From CADCTP01 sp963849885 (GTDB lineage Bacteria > Actinomycetota > Actinomycetes > Mycobacteriales > CADCTP01): 64,000 bases of DNA. The stretch lies in NCBI GenBank assembly GCA_963849885.1, contig CAWKIV010000006.1:880923-944922 (forward strand), given 5' to 3'. The notes under the pieces are model-generated. The model was not told where the DNA came from. It was given only the letters and a program-made list of their open reading frames with translations, and ran no database searches. Made by a program: the position numbers and the translations under genes. Shown in pieces: positions 42,764 to 51,293 of this stretch (positions within the stretch are counted from its first letter, which is position 1; every line of letters starts with the position of its first letter).

Positions 42764-43990
42764 ATGGTGTCGTCCCGGGACCGGTCGGGCGCCGCCTGGT
42801 CCTCCGTGCTCTCCGACCGGGAGTTCGCGACGCTCTGGCTGGCGTACGCGCTGTCGCTGGCCGGCGACCAGCTGGCCCGGGTCGCGCTGGCGGTGCTGGT
42901 CTTCGACGCCACCGGCTCCCCCGCCGCCACCGCGCTGGCGTACGCGGTGACCTTCCTGCCCTGGCTGGTCGGCGGCCCGCTGCTGGCCGGGCTCGGCGAC
43001 CGCTACCCGCGCCGGACCGTGCTGGTCGTCTGCGACGTGCTGGCCGCGGCGCTGCTCGCCGTGATGGCGCTGCCGCAGGTCGGCCTGGTGGCCCTGGCGA
43101 TGCTGCTCTTCCTGGTGGTCACGCTGGCCGCGCCGTTCAGCTCGGCCCGCGCGGCCCTGGTCCGCGACATCTTCCCGGACGACGACCGGTACGCCGCGGC
43201 GACCGCGCTGGGCGCGGTGACGGTCCAGCTGGCCCAGGTCGCCGGCTTCGTCGCCGGCGGCGTGCTGGTCGCCGTGCTGGGGCCGCGGCAGGCGCTCCTG
43301 GTCGACGCGGTCACCTTCGCGCTGTCCGCCCTGCTGGTGCGGCTCGGGGTCCGGCGGCGGGCCGCGGCGGCGGCCGGGGCCGGCCGGCGGCACTGGGCCG
43401 ACGTCCGGGCCGGCGCCCGGCTCGTCTTCGGCGACCCCACGCTGCGGGTGCTCACGCTCTTCGCCTGGCTGGCCGCCTTCCACGTCCACTCGGTGCCGTC
43501 CGGGGTGGTGGTGCCGTACGCGGCCGAGCACGGCGGCGGACCGCTGGCCGTGGGCCTGCTGCTGGCCGCCGCGGGACTGGGCAGCGGGGTGGCCATGGTC
43601 GGGCTGAGCCTCCTGCCGGGACCGCGCCGGCTGCGGCTGATGGCGCCGCTGGCCGTCCTGGCCGCCGCCCCGCTGGTGCTCTGCCTGCTCGATCCGCCGC
43701 TGCCCGTGGTCGGCGTGCTCTGGCTGCTCGCCGGGCTGGGCACCGGCTACCAGCTGGCCGCGAACGTGGCCTTCGTGTCCGCGGTGCCGGCCGACCGGCG
43801 GGCCCAGGCCTTCGGCATGGTCAGCGCCGGGCTGGCCGCCGGGCAGGGCCTCGGGGTGGTGGCCGGCGGGCTGCTGGCCGAGATCGTCGACCCCGCCGTG
43901 GTGGTCGGCGCCGCCGGCGTGGCCGGGCTGGTCGCGGTGCTCGCGCTGCTGGCCACCCCGTCCGCCCGGCTGGCCACGGCCGGCTCCTAG
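42764..43990 (+). CDS. MFS transporter
   Basis: 408 aa, twelve transmembrane segments, of the MFS_3/enterobactin-exporter-like group. It begins LSDREFATLWLAYALSLAGDQLARVALAVLV, with the loop 2-3 motif GLGDRYPRRTVLV. ATG 42764 has AGGAGGGAGGG at good spacing. Divergent from the sigE gene across 177 bp. Substrate unknown; efflux of small molecules is the likely direction for this group. Confidence 0.92.
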   Translation: MVSSRDRSGAAWSSVLSDREFATLWLAYALSLAGDQLARVALAVLVFDATGSPAATALAYAVTFLPWLVGGPLLAGLGDRYPRRTVLVVCDVLAAALLAVMALPQVGLVALAMLLFLVVTLAAPFSSARAALVRDIFPDDDRYAAATALGAVTVQLAQVAGFVAGGVLVAVLGPRQALLVDAVTFALSALLVRLGVRRRAAAAAGAGRRHWADVRAGARLVFGDPTLRVLTLFAWLAAFHVHSVPSGVVVPYAAEHGGGPLAVGLLLAAAGLGSGVAMVGLSLLPGPRRLRLMAPLAVLAAAPLVLCLLDPPLPVVGVLWLLAGLGTGYQLAANVAFVSAVPADRRAQAFGMVSAGLAAGQGLGVVAGGLLAEIVDPAVVVGAAGVAGLVAVLALLATPSARLATAGS

Positions 43991-43994
43991 GCGG

Positions 43995-46460
43995 TCACCA
44001 GCCGGGGTCGGTGCGCCGGTGCTGGCGCAGCGGGATCACGTCGGCGGCCGGGGCCAGCTCGGCGCCGTTCGCGGCCAGCCGCATCGCCGCCCGCGCCTTG
44101 ACCGCGAGCATCGGCGGCAGGCAGTGGTCGCCCTGCCCGGCGTGGCCGCCGAGGTTGCGCACCGCGGCCGCGTGCGCGGCGGTCCGCACGCCCACCGCGA
44201 TCGCCCGCAGGTCGTAGCTCTGCGCGATCTCGATCGCGGTCCGCACGATGGTGCGCGCCTGCGGGGAGGTGAGCATCCCCTCCACGAACTGCGGGGCGAT
44301 CTTGAGGTCGGTCGCCGGCACCCGCAGCAGCCGGGTGAGCGAGCTGTGGCCGGTGCCGAAGTCGTCCACGGCCACCCGCACGCCGAGCACCCGCAGGTCC
44401 TCCAGCACCACGTCGACGGTGTCGATCGGGCTCAGCGCGGAGGACTCGGTCAGCTCCAGCATCAGCCGCTCCGGGCTGAGCCGGGCCCGGGCCAGCGCGG
44501 CGGCCACCCGGCCGGGCAGCTCCCGGTCCAGCAGCGAGCGGGCGGACAGGTTGACCGCCACCGGCACGTCGAGGTCGAGCGCCGACCACTCCCGGCACTC
44601 GGCCAGCGCCTCCCGCAGCAGCCAGTCCGTGTACGCCGGGAGCAGGCTGGAGGACTCCAGCACGGGCAGGAACTCCCGCGGCGGCAGCAGCCCGCGGGTC
44701 GGGTGCCGCCAGTGCACCAGCGCCTCGGCGGCGACCGGCGCCCCGGTGTTGAGGTCGACCATCGGCTGGTAGTGCAGCACCAGCTGGCCCTCGGTCAGCC
44801 CGGTCCGCAGCTCCGCGCTGAGCAGCAGCGAGCCGGGCCCGGTGGCGTCCTGGGCCGGCTGGTAGAACTCCACGCCGGTGCCCACCCGGGCGGCCCGCTC
44901 CAGCGCCACGCTGGCCTGCCGCAGCAGCTCGCCGGCGCTGGCCGGCTGGTCCGGCCCGGCGTAGGCGATGCCGGCGGTGCCGGTCATGCTCACCGTCGCG
45001 GCGTCCAGCCGGAGCGGGGTGGCCAGCGCCTCCAGCAGCGCCCGGGCCCGCTCGGCCACGTCGGCCGGGTCGTTCGCCTCGTGCAGGAAGACCGCGAACT
45101 GGTCGCCGTCCAGCCGGGCCACCAGCTCGCCCAGCAAGCCGGTCTCGACCAGGTGGCTGGCCGCGTGCCGGAGCAGCGTGTCCCGGGCGGCGTGCCCGAG
45201 GGTGGCGGCCACCTCGTCGAAGTGGTCCGGCCGGATCAGCACCAGCGCCACCGCGGGCAGCGGGTCGACCGCGGTGTCCAGGTGGTTGTCCACCCGGCGC
45301 TGCAGCAGCTGCCGGTTGGGCAGCCGGGTCAGCGGGTCGTGGCTCGCCTCGTACGCCCGCAGCTCGGCCAGCTGCGCGGTCCGGGCGTGCGCCCTGGCGG
45401 TCTGCAGCGCGGTGTGGGTGGCCGCGGCCAGCGTGCGGAGCGCGTCCCGCTCCCGCTCCACCAGCCGGATGTAGGGCGACAGGTAGACCCGCACCTCGCC
45501 CAGGGACGCCTCGCCGTCGGCGTCCAGCGGCACGCTGGCGGCCAGCTGCTCGGTGGCTCCGGTGGCCGCGTTGCTGCCGTCGGCCCGGTGCCGGTGGAGG
45601 GTCGGGCCACCGGTGTCGCCACTGTGGAGGGCGATCTCCACCACGGCGGCGGCGAGCAGCTCGACCGCGGCCGCGGCGGACCGGCGGACGACTTCCTGCT
45701 CGTCGAGCGAGGAGAGGCTGCGCACCGCCTCGGCCAACCGGCGGCCGGCCTCCCGCTCGGCCCGGCCGCGCTGGCGGACCAGGTAGGCCTGGTAGAGCAG
45801 CAGCGCCCCGACCGGCAGGACGAGCAGCAGCCGCAGGTCGACGCGGGCCAGCAGCAGGCCGGCCGCGGTCAGCGCCAGGTTGCCGACCATGGTGACCGCC
45901 TGGGTGCCCGCGTTGGCCGACCACACCGCCGCGGTCGAGGTGCCCTGGGCCATCCCCACCACGACCATGGTGAGCCCGTTGCCGACGACGTCGAAGATGA
46001 CGCCGGCGACCAGCAGCCCGACCAGGCCGGCGGTGGTCCCGGGGTCGAAGCCGGAGCCGGCGAGCGCCACGGCGCCCACCCCGACGAACGCGGCCAGCGC
46101 GCAGCGCGCGCTGTTGAACAGCAGCTTGATCGCCGGCTGCCGGATCACTCCCGCGGCCAGCGCCATGCCGACCCCGGCCACCATCGGCGCCCAGGGTGGC
46201 GGCACCAGCAGCAGGGTGAGGATCAGCGCGACGTCCAGCGGCAGGTAGGCCGCCAGGCGGTCCGGTCCGAACCGAACGGTGAAGCGCAGCAGGGCGGCGC
46301 CGACGAACAGCCCGGTCGCGGCCAGCCCGAGCAACGGCAGACCGTCGGACTCGCCCTGGAGGATGGCGACGAGCGGCCACCCCACGGCGAGGACACCGGC
46401 GGCGGCGACGAGCACGGCGACGAGCACGCGCAGCTTGCCGACGTGCCGTGACTCGTCCAT
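43995..46460 (-). CDS. membrane EAL protein with degenerate GGDEF domain
   Basis: 821 aa. About eight transmembrane segments (residues 10-230), a GAF-like linker (residues ~240-370), a GGDEF domain and an EAL domain. The cyclase signature reads RLDGDQFAVFL instead of GGDEF, so cyclase activity is unlikely. The EAL domain keeps E-A-L (EALVHW), LMLELTESS and DDFGTGHSS, so it may be a c-di-GMP phosphodiesterase, though the usual R after EAL is replaced by VH. The C-terminal ~40 residues are polar. ATG 46460 has GAGGGG upstream and a TAGGAT box at 46488-46493. Confidence 0.9.
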   Translation of the reverse strand: MDESRHVGKLRVLVAVLVAAAGVLAVGWPLVAILQGESDGLPLLGLAATGLFVGAALLRFTVRFGPDRLAAYLPLDVALILTLLLVPPPWAPMVAGVGMALAAGVIRQPAIKLLFNSARCALAAFVGVGAVALAGSGFDPGTTAGLVGLLVAGVIFDVVGNGLTMVVVGMAQGTSTAAVWSANAGTQAVTMVGNLALTAAGLLLARVDLRLLLVLPVGALLLYQAYLVRQRGRAEREAGRRLAEAVRSLSSLDEQEVVRRSAAAAVELLAAAVVEIALHSGDTGGPTLHRHRADGSNAATGATEQLAASVPLDADGEASLGEVRVYLSPYIRLVERERDALRTLAAATHTALQTARAHARTAQLAELRAYEASHDPLTRLPNRQLLQRRVDNHLDTAVDPLPAVALVLIRPDHFDEVAATLGHAARDTLLRHAASHLVETGLLGELVARLDGDQFAVFLHEANDPADVAERARALLEALATPLRLDAATVSMTGTAGIAYAGPDQPASAGELLRQASVALERAARVGTGVEFYQPAQDATGPGSLLLSAELRTGLTEGQLVLHYQPMVDLNTGAPVAAEALVHWRHPTRGLLPPREFLPVLESSSLLPAYTDWLLREALAECREWSALDLDVPVAVNLSARSLLDRELPGRVAAALARARLSPERLMLELTESSALSPIDTVDVVLEDLRVLGVRVAVDDFGTGHSSLTRLLRVPATDLKIAPQFVEGMLTSPQARTIVRTAIEIAQSYDLRAIAVGVRTAAHAAAVRNLGGHAGQGDHCLPPMLAVKARAAMRLAANGAELAPAADVIPLRQHRRTDPGW

Positions 46461-46539
46461 GTCGCGCCGGTTCCCCTCGACTGGGCGATCCTAAGCTAGC
46501 GGATTCGACTCGATCGATAACCCGTTGTGGGGATCCCGT

Positions 46540-46593
46540 CCACGGCGGGGAAGCGCCGGCGGCGGAGAGTGCCGGGACGCTTCCCCGCCGTGG
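46540..46593. repeat. perfect 16-bp inverted repeat with nested stem
   Basis: CCACGGCGGGGAAGCG (46540-46555) and its complement (46578-46593), with CCGGC/GCCGG paired inside the loop. It is not at the 3' end of any gene, so a terminator role is not obvious. Confidence 0.75.
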
Positions 46594-46646
46594 GGGTCGC
46601 GGGACGTCGGCTGGCGCGTGTCGGCTAGATCCAGATCATCATGCTC

Positions 46647-46670
46647 GCTCCCGCCGGCGTGAGCGGGAGC
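46647..46670. repeat. 8-bp hairpin
   Basis: GCTCCCGC (46647-46654) and GCGGGAGC (46663-46670) with an 8-nt loop. Confidence 0.6.
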
Positions 46671-46717
46671 TCCCTCCCTCCGGCCCTCGTCGTTGGGCCG
46701 GTCGCCGGGAGCGATTG

Positions 46718-46742
46718 CTGTCCGCGCAGCGCTAGCGGACAG
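46718..46742. repeat. 8-bp hairpin
   Basis: CTGTCCGC (46718-46725) and GCGGACAG (46735-46742) with a 9-nt loop. Confidence 0.6.
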
Positions 46743-46886
46743 TGACCGGATCGGCGACCGGATGCTGCTCGGAGCCTGCCACCGACACCGGCTCACGATG
46801 CCGCCGACAGCCCCGTGGCCCCGACCTTCAGTGTCGTGGCTGGCGGCAACTAAGGGCACCCTGTGTTCGTGCCACTCCGTCACGCT

Positions 46887-46900
46887 CAGTTATCAGTTAT
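46887..46900 (+). promoter_or_regulatory. tandem CAGTTAT heptamer upstream of HTH gene
   Basis: Two back-to-back copies of CAGTTAT about 70 bp before the start of the double-HTH regulator, in the AT-richest part of the region. It could be an operator or promoter element; not recognised. Confidence 0.3.
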
Positions 46901-46967
46901 GTGTACCTGCAACTGCTGGTCGCCCGGTCGGGCGTACCCGACAATCACCACAGGAGAGGAGCTGGTC

Positions 46968-47426
46968 ATGGTGGACGGCCGGCGCGGCGGAACGGGTTTC
47001 GACGGCGCCCGCCTGCGCGCCCTGCGGCACCGGGCCAACCTCTCCCAGCAGGCCCTCGGCGCCCGCATCGGCGCCGACGGCACGGTGATCGCCAACTACG
47101 AGAACGGGCGGGCCGCACCGCGGGTCGACCGCCTCGGCCAGCTCGCGCTGGCGCTCGGCGCGTCCCCCGCCGACCTGCTGCCCGAGAACCACGAGCTGGA
47201 CTCGCTGGAGGGGCTGCGGGTGCAGGCCGGGATGCGGCAGGCGGACGTCGCCGGGCGGGCCGGGATGACCCGGGCCAAGTACGCGGCGATCGAGCGCGGG
47301 CAGACCGCCACCCTCAGCCCGGCGGACGCGGACACGCTGGCCCGGATCCTCGGCGTCGACGTCGACGAGGTCATCGCCGCGCAGTCGGTCACCCGGGCCG
47401 CGTACCTGGAACGCATCCCCCGGTGA
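46968..47426 (+). CDS. helix-turn-helix regulator with two XRE-type domains
   Basis: 152 aa made of two consecutive XRE/Cro-type helix-turn-helix units: residues ~14-66 (LRALRHRANLSQQALGARIG, then VIANYENGRAAP) and ~80-135 (LRVQAGMRQADVAGRAGMTR, then YAAIERG). There is no extra sensor domain. ATG 46968 has AGGAGAGGAG upstream. It lies immediately before the lipid gene cluster, 171 bp from its first start, and is the best candidate for its regulator, but this is positional only. Confidence 0.88.
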   Translation: MVDGRRGGTGFDGARLRALRHRANLSQQALGARIGADGTVIANYENGRAAPRVDRLGQLALALGASPADLLPENHELDSLEGLRVQAGMRQADVAGRAGMTRAKYAAIERGQTATLSPADADTLARILGVDVDEVIAAQSVTRAAYLERIPR

Positions 47427-47482
47427 ATTCCGTCCGGCGGGATCGGGAGAAATTGTCCGGTGCCATCCCGGAACGGATCGAC

Positions 47483-47488
47483 TAGTCT
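47483..47488 (+). promoter_or_regulatory. possible -10 element for the lipid gene cluster
   Basis: TAGTCT within the gap between the regulator and the first dehydratase-like gene. It would give a leader of about 105 nt. The nearest -35-like hexamer (TTGTCC at 47453) is 24 nt away, too far, so this is tentative. Confidence 0.3.
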
Positions 47489-47597
47489 CGGCACAGCCCG
47501 TTAGGGAGACTTTCGCCCTGTCCTCGCGAGCCCCTGCACGAGCGCCGATCGCGTCACTCCGCGTCGCGATGGCGACTCCCGGTGAGGACTTTCTCGC

Positions 47598-47975
47598 GTG
47601 ACAGAGATCTCGACGGTGCACGGCCCGGTGCGTGAGGGCAGCACGCTGACCTGGTCCCGGCGGTACGCCGAGGCCGAGCTCCGGGAGTACGACGAGCTGG
47701 TCGGCCGCCCGGCCGACGGCGCCGGCCTGCTGCCGGACCTGCTGGTCATCGCCCCGCTGACCAAGCTCGGCGGCGACCTCGACTACCTGTCCCGGTCGAT
47801 GACGTGGCGCCACCACCGCCCGGTGCGGGCGGACGAGGAGCTGACCGCCGAGCTGCACGTGACCCGGCTGGCCCGGCAGGGCGAGGTGGTCAAGATCGCG
47901 TTCGAGGCGCGGATCCGCTGCGGCGACGAGGTGGTGCTCAGCGGCACCAGCCGCGGGGTCGTGCTCGGTGCCTGA
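47598..47975 (+). CDS. MaoC-like hot-dog protein, probably non-catalytic dehydratase partner
   Basis: 125 aa single hot-dog domain of the FAS1-like/HadA type (AELREYDELVGRP; MTWRHHRPVRADEELTAELHVTRL). The Asp and His expected in the catalytic motif (pattern GDxNPxH) are not found; the region reads VGRPADGAGLLP. The next gene starts with a hot-dog domain that does keep them, so the two probably form a heterodimer as HadA-HadB do, with this one as the substrate-binding subunit. GTG 47598 has GAGGA 9 nt upstream. First gene of the cluster. Confidence 0.75.
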   Translation: MTEISTVHGPVREGSTLTWSRRYAEAELREYDELVGRPADGAGLLPDLLVIAPLTKLGGDLDYLSRSMTWRHHRPVRADEELTAELHVTRLARQGEVVKIAFEARIRCGDEVVLSGTSRGVVLGA

Positions 47976-47997
47976 CCCGGCGGAGAGGGGAGCGGCG

Positions 47998-49635
47998 ATG
48001 ACGGCGGTCGCGGACGTGGTGGCGGGAGCCGAGCTGACCAGCCGGCGCACCGTCAGCCCCGAGGACGTCGCGGCGGTCGCCCGGATCACCGGCGACGAGG
48101 GCATGCACCACGTCTCCGGGCTGGCCGGCCGGCAGGTGGCGCAGGGCCTGCTCACCGTCGCCTTCGCGCCGCTGCTGAAGACGGAGGCGGGCTTCCGGCT
48201 GGACACCGCCGAGGTCACCTTCCTGGCGCCGGTCTTCGTCGGCGACACGGTCGCCTGCACGGTCACCGTCGGCAGCCGGGACGGCGACACGGTGGCCTTC
48301 ACGCTGCGGATCGCCAACCAGGACGGCGCCGAGGTCGCCGTCGGGCAGGGCACCGGCACGATCGCCCCCGCCCCGGCTCCCGGCGCCGGCGCCGGTCCGT
48401 CGGCCGGCGACCCGCCGCGGCTGCTCACCGCCGAGGTGCTCGCCGACCCCTACCCGACGTACGCGGAGCTGCAGCGCACCCGCCCGGTCTACTGGGCCGA
48501 CGAGCTGCACGGCTGGGTGGTCACCGGCTACGACGACGTGTACGGGGCGCTCCGCGACCACGGCCGGTTCTCCTCCGACCGGATCGACCGGCTGCTCGGC
48601 AGCCGGGTGCCGCCGGAGGCGCTGAAGATCATCGCGCCGTTCGTCGCGCTGGCCTCCCGGTGGATGTGGATGGTCGACCCGCCGGACCACACCCGGGTGC
48701 GCCGCACCTTCAACCACGGCTTCACCCCGCGGGCGGTGCGCCGGCTGCGGCCGCTGGTCGAGGAGACCGTCGGCGACCTGCTCGACGCCGTCGCCGACCG
48801 GGGCTCGATGGACCTCATCGCCGACTTCGCCTACCCGCTGCCGGCCACCGTGCTGGCCGACGTCTACGGCATCCCCCGGGCCGACGCGCCGCTGCTCAAG
48901 GAGTGGTCGGACGCGATGAAGGTGTTCATCGGCGGCACCCCGGACCTGGCCGCGATGGCCGGCCCGGCCGCGGACAGCATGCGCGAGATGATGGCCTACT
49001 TCACCGCCGTCATCGCCGACCGGCGCGGCAACCCGCGCGACGACCTGGTGTCCGCGCTGGTGCACGCGGACGAGGCCGAGCCGCTGGACCCGGACAGCCT
49101 CTGCGCCAACCTGGTGCTGGTGCTCGCGGCGTCGTACGCGACCACCCAGGACATGATCGGCAACGGCATGCTCGGGCTGCTCCGGCAGCGGGCCGAGTGG
49201 CACCGGCTGCAGGGCGAGCCGGCGCTGCTGCCCGGCGCCATCGACGAGGTGCTCCGCTACGACGGCCCGGTCCAGCTGACCCACCGGGTGGCCACCGAGG
49301 ACATCGACCTGCACGGCACCCGGATCGCCCGGGGCGACCTGGTCTACCTGATGCGGGCGGCGGCCAACCGGGACCCGCACCGGTTCCCGGACCCGGACCG
49401 GATCGACGTCGGCCGGCAGGACACCGGGCACGTCGCCTTCGGCGCCGGCATCCACTACTGCATCGGCGCCGCGCTGGCCCGGGTCGAGGGCGTCGCCACC
49501 CTGCAGGCGCTGCTGCGCCGGATGCCGGCGATCGAGCTGGACCCGGCCGCGCCGGCCGCGTACCGGGCGGACAGCCTGCAGTTCCGCGGCCTGCGCACGC
49601 TGCCCGTCGTCTTCCCCGCCGCGGCGGCGCCATGA
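47998..49635 (+). CDS. MaoC-like dehydratase fused to cytochrome P450
   Basis: 545 aa two-domain protein. Residues 1-125 form a MaoC-type hot-dog domain with the catalytic pair Asp33 and His37 (TGDEGMHH). An Ala/Pro/Gly linker (residues ~122-138) leads to a full-length P450: ExxR as DEVLRY, the heme ligand Cys488 in FGAGIHYCIGAA, and the I-helix AASYATTQDM, where Ala replaces the usual acid before Thr-Thr. ATG 47998 is preferred over GTG 47968, having GGAGAGGGG upstream. The fusion suggests that hydration or dehydration and oxidation act on the same carrier-bound acyl chain. Its stop overlaps the FAAL start (ATGA). Confidence 0.9.
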   Translation: MTAVADVVAGAELTSRRTVSPEDVAAVARITGDEGMHHVSGLAGRQVAQGLLTVAFAPLLKTEAGFRLDTAEVTFLAPVFVGDTVACTVTVGSRDGDTVAFTLRIANQDGAEVAVGQGTGTIAPAPAPGAGAGPSAGDPPRLLTAEVLADPYPTYAELQRTRPVYWADELHGWVVTGYDDVYGALRDHGRFSSDRIDRLLGSRVPPEALKIIAPFVALASRWMWMVDPPDHTRVRRTFNHGFTPRAVRRLRPLVEETVGDLLDAVADRGSMDLIADFAYPLPATVLADVYGIPRADAPLLKEWSDAMKVFIGGTPDLAAMAGPAADSMREMMAYFTAVIADRRGNPRDDLVSALVHADEAEPLDPDSLCANLVLVLAASYATTQDMIGNGMLGLLRQRAEWHRLQGEPALLPGAIDEVLRYDGPVQLTHRVATEDIDLHGTRIARGDLVYLMRAAANRDPHRFPDPDRIDVGRQDTGHVAFGAGIHYCIGAALARVEGVATLQALLRRMPAIELDPAAPAAYRADSLQFRGLRTLPVVFPAAAAP

Positions 49636-51272
49636 CCGCGGCCGCCACCGTCACCGCGCTGCTGGACCGGGCCGCCGCCGACTTCCCGGCCGCGGCGGTC
49701 GGCTTCCCGCAGGACGGGACCCGGCTGCCGCTGGGCCGGCTGGCCGGGTCGGCCGCGGCGGTGGCCGGCGGGCTGGCCCGGCTGGGCACCGGGCCGGGCC
49801 GGCGGGTCGGCGTGCTCTTCGGCACCGAGCCGGACTTCCTGCCGGCGCTGTTCGGGATCCTGCGCACCGGCGCCGCGGTCTGCCCGCTGCCGCTGCCGAC
49901 CACCGCCCGCGACCTGCCGGCGTACCTGGACCGGCTGACCGGCATCGTGACCGCGGCCGGGCTGACCCACGTGGTGGTGTCCGACCGGCTCGGCGAGCTG
50001 GAGGCGCCGCTGGCCGCCGCGCTCGGCGTGCCGCTGCTGCACCCGGCCGAGCTGGCCGGCGCCGGCGGACCCGCGCCGGCCGACCGGGCCGACCCGGAGG
50101 ACCCGGCGATCCTGCAGTTCACCTCGGGCAGCACCGCCGCGCCGAAGGGCGTGGTGCTGCCGCACCGGGCGGTGGTCGCCGGCCTGGACGCGATCAACCG
50201 CGGCGCCGGGATGGACCGGGAGCGCGACTCGGGCGCGGTCTGGCTGCCGCTCTACCACGACATGGGGCTGTTCGGGACGCTCGCCGCGGTGTCGATCGGG
50301 ATGCCGGTCGACCTGTGGTCGCCGGCCTACTTCGTCCGGCACCCGGACCGCTGGCTGGCCGCGGTGGCGGCGGCCGGGCACACCGTCTGCCCGCTGCCCA
50401 ACTTCGCGTACGACCAGCTGGTCGACTCGGTCCCGGCGGCGGAGATGGCCCGGCTCGACCTGAGCCGGTGGCGGGTCGCCTTCAACGGCGCCGAGATGGT
50501 GTCGGTGGAGTCGGTCGAGGCGTTCCTCGCGCACGCCGCGCCGGCCGGCTTCCGCCCGGAGGCCATGTTCCCGGTGTACGGGCTGGCCGAGGCCACGCTG
50601 GCGGTGACCTTCCCGCCGCTGGGCCGGCCGCCGCGGGCGGACTGGGTGGACCGGGAGCTGCTGGCCGGCACCGGCCGGGCGAAGCCGGTGGGCCGGGACG
50701 CGCCCGGCGCCCGCGGGGTGATGGGTCTCGGCCACCCGGTGCCCGGGATGGCGGTGCGGGTGGCCGACCCGGAGACCGGCGCGGAGCGACCGGACCGCGA
50801 GGTCGGCGAGGTGCAGGCCCGGGGCGCGTCGGTGACCACCGGCTACCTCGGCGGCGGCGCCGACCTCTTCACCGCCGACGGCTGGCTGCGCACCGGCGAC
50901 CTCGGCTACCTGGTGGCCGGCGAGCTGCACCTGACCGGCCGGATCAAGGACATGATGATCGTCCGCGGGGAAAACCACTACCCCGAGGACGTGGAGAGCG
51001 CGGCCCGCGGCGCCGGTGGCGTCTACAAGCGACGGTGCGTCGCCTTCGTGGCCGGGGCCGCGGCCGAGCGGATGGTGCTGGTGGCCGAGACGCCGGTGGC
51101 CGACCCGGCCGACCGGCGGCGGCTGGCGGCCGAGCTGCGCAGCCGGGTCGGCGCGGCCACCGGCCTGGCCGACCTGGACGTGCACCTGCTGCCGCCGCGC
51201 TCCATCCCCCGCACCAGCAGCGGCAAGCTGCGCCGGCAGGCGACCCGGGAGCTGGTGGCCCCCGGCCGCTGA
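49632..51272 (+). CDS. fatty acyl-AMP ligase (FAAL-like)
   Basis: 546 aa member of the adenylate-forming superfamily. P-loop QFTSGSTAAPKGV, WLPLYHDMGL, motif A5 VYGLAEATLAV, motif A7 WLRTGDLGYL, and LTGRIKDMMIVRGENHYPEDVE near A8. The DMGL and YGLAEAT patterns and the absence of CoA-specific features favour a FAAL, which activates a fatty acid as acyl-AMP and transfers it to a carrier protein rather than to CoA. A stand-alone ACP lies three genes downstream. Length is slightly shorter than many FAALs. Confidence 0.9.
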   Translation: MTAAATVTALLDRAAADFPAAAVGFPQDGTRLPLGRLAGSAAAVAGGLARLGTGPGRRVGVLFGTEPDFLPALFGILRTGAAVCPLPLPTTARDLPAYLDRLTGIVTAAGLTHVVVSDRLGELEAPLAAALGVPLLHPAELAGAGGPAPADRADPEDPAILQFTSGSTAAPKGVVLPHRAVVAGLDAINRGAGMDRERDSGAVWLPLYHDMGLFGTLAAVSIGMPVDLWSPAYFVRHPDRWLAAVAAAGHTVCPLPNFAYDQLVDSVPAAEMARLDLSRWRVAFNGAEMVSVESVEAFLAHAAPAGFRPEAMFPVYGLAEATLAVTFPPLGRPPRADWVDRELLAGTGRAKPVGRDAPGARGVMGLGHPVPGMAVRVADPETGAERPDREVGEVQARGASVTTGYLGGGADLFTADGWLRTGDLGYLVAGELHLTGRIKDMMIVRGENHYPEDVESAARGAGGVYKRRCVAFVAGAAAERMVLVAETPVADPADRRRLAAELRSRVGAATGLADLDVHLLPPRSIPRTSSGKLRRQATRELVAPGR

Positions 51273-51293
51273 GCTTCGACGAGGAGGAACCGC

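Larger units (their letters stand above)
46461..46967. other. 507-bp intergenic region with three strong dyads
   Basis: Non-coding gap between divergent genes. From left it holds a -10-like box for the EAL gene, a two-tier hairpin (46540-46593), a second hairpin (46647-46670), a third (46718-46742), a short direct repeat GACCGGAT, and a tandem heptamer CAGTTAT (46887-46900) before the HTH gene. Its base composition is lower in GC than the genes around it. No known riboswitch pattern is recognised. Confidence 0.7.

Noticed and set aside
46461..46742. Known riboswitch (c-di-GMP or c-di-AMP class) upstream of the EAL gene
   Set aside because: The hairpins do not match the conserved cores that I know for these classes; left as an unexplained structured region.
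46461..46967. Small protein genes in the long intergenic region
   Set aside because: Several short frames exist on both strands, but none has a ribosome site with coding-like codon use, and all overlap the dyads.
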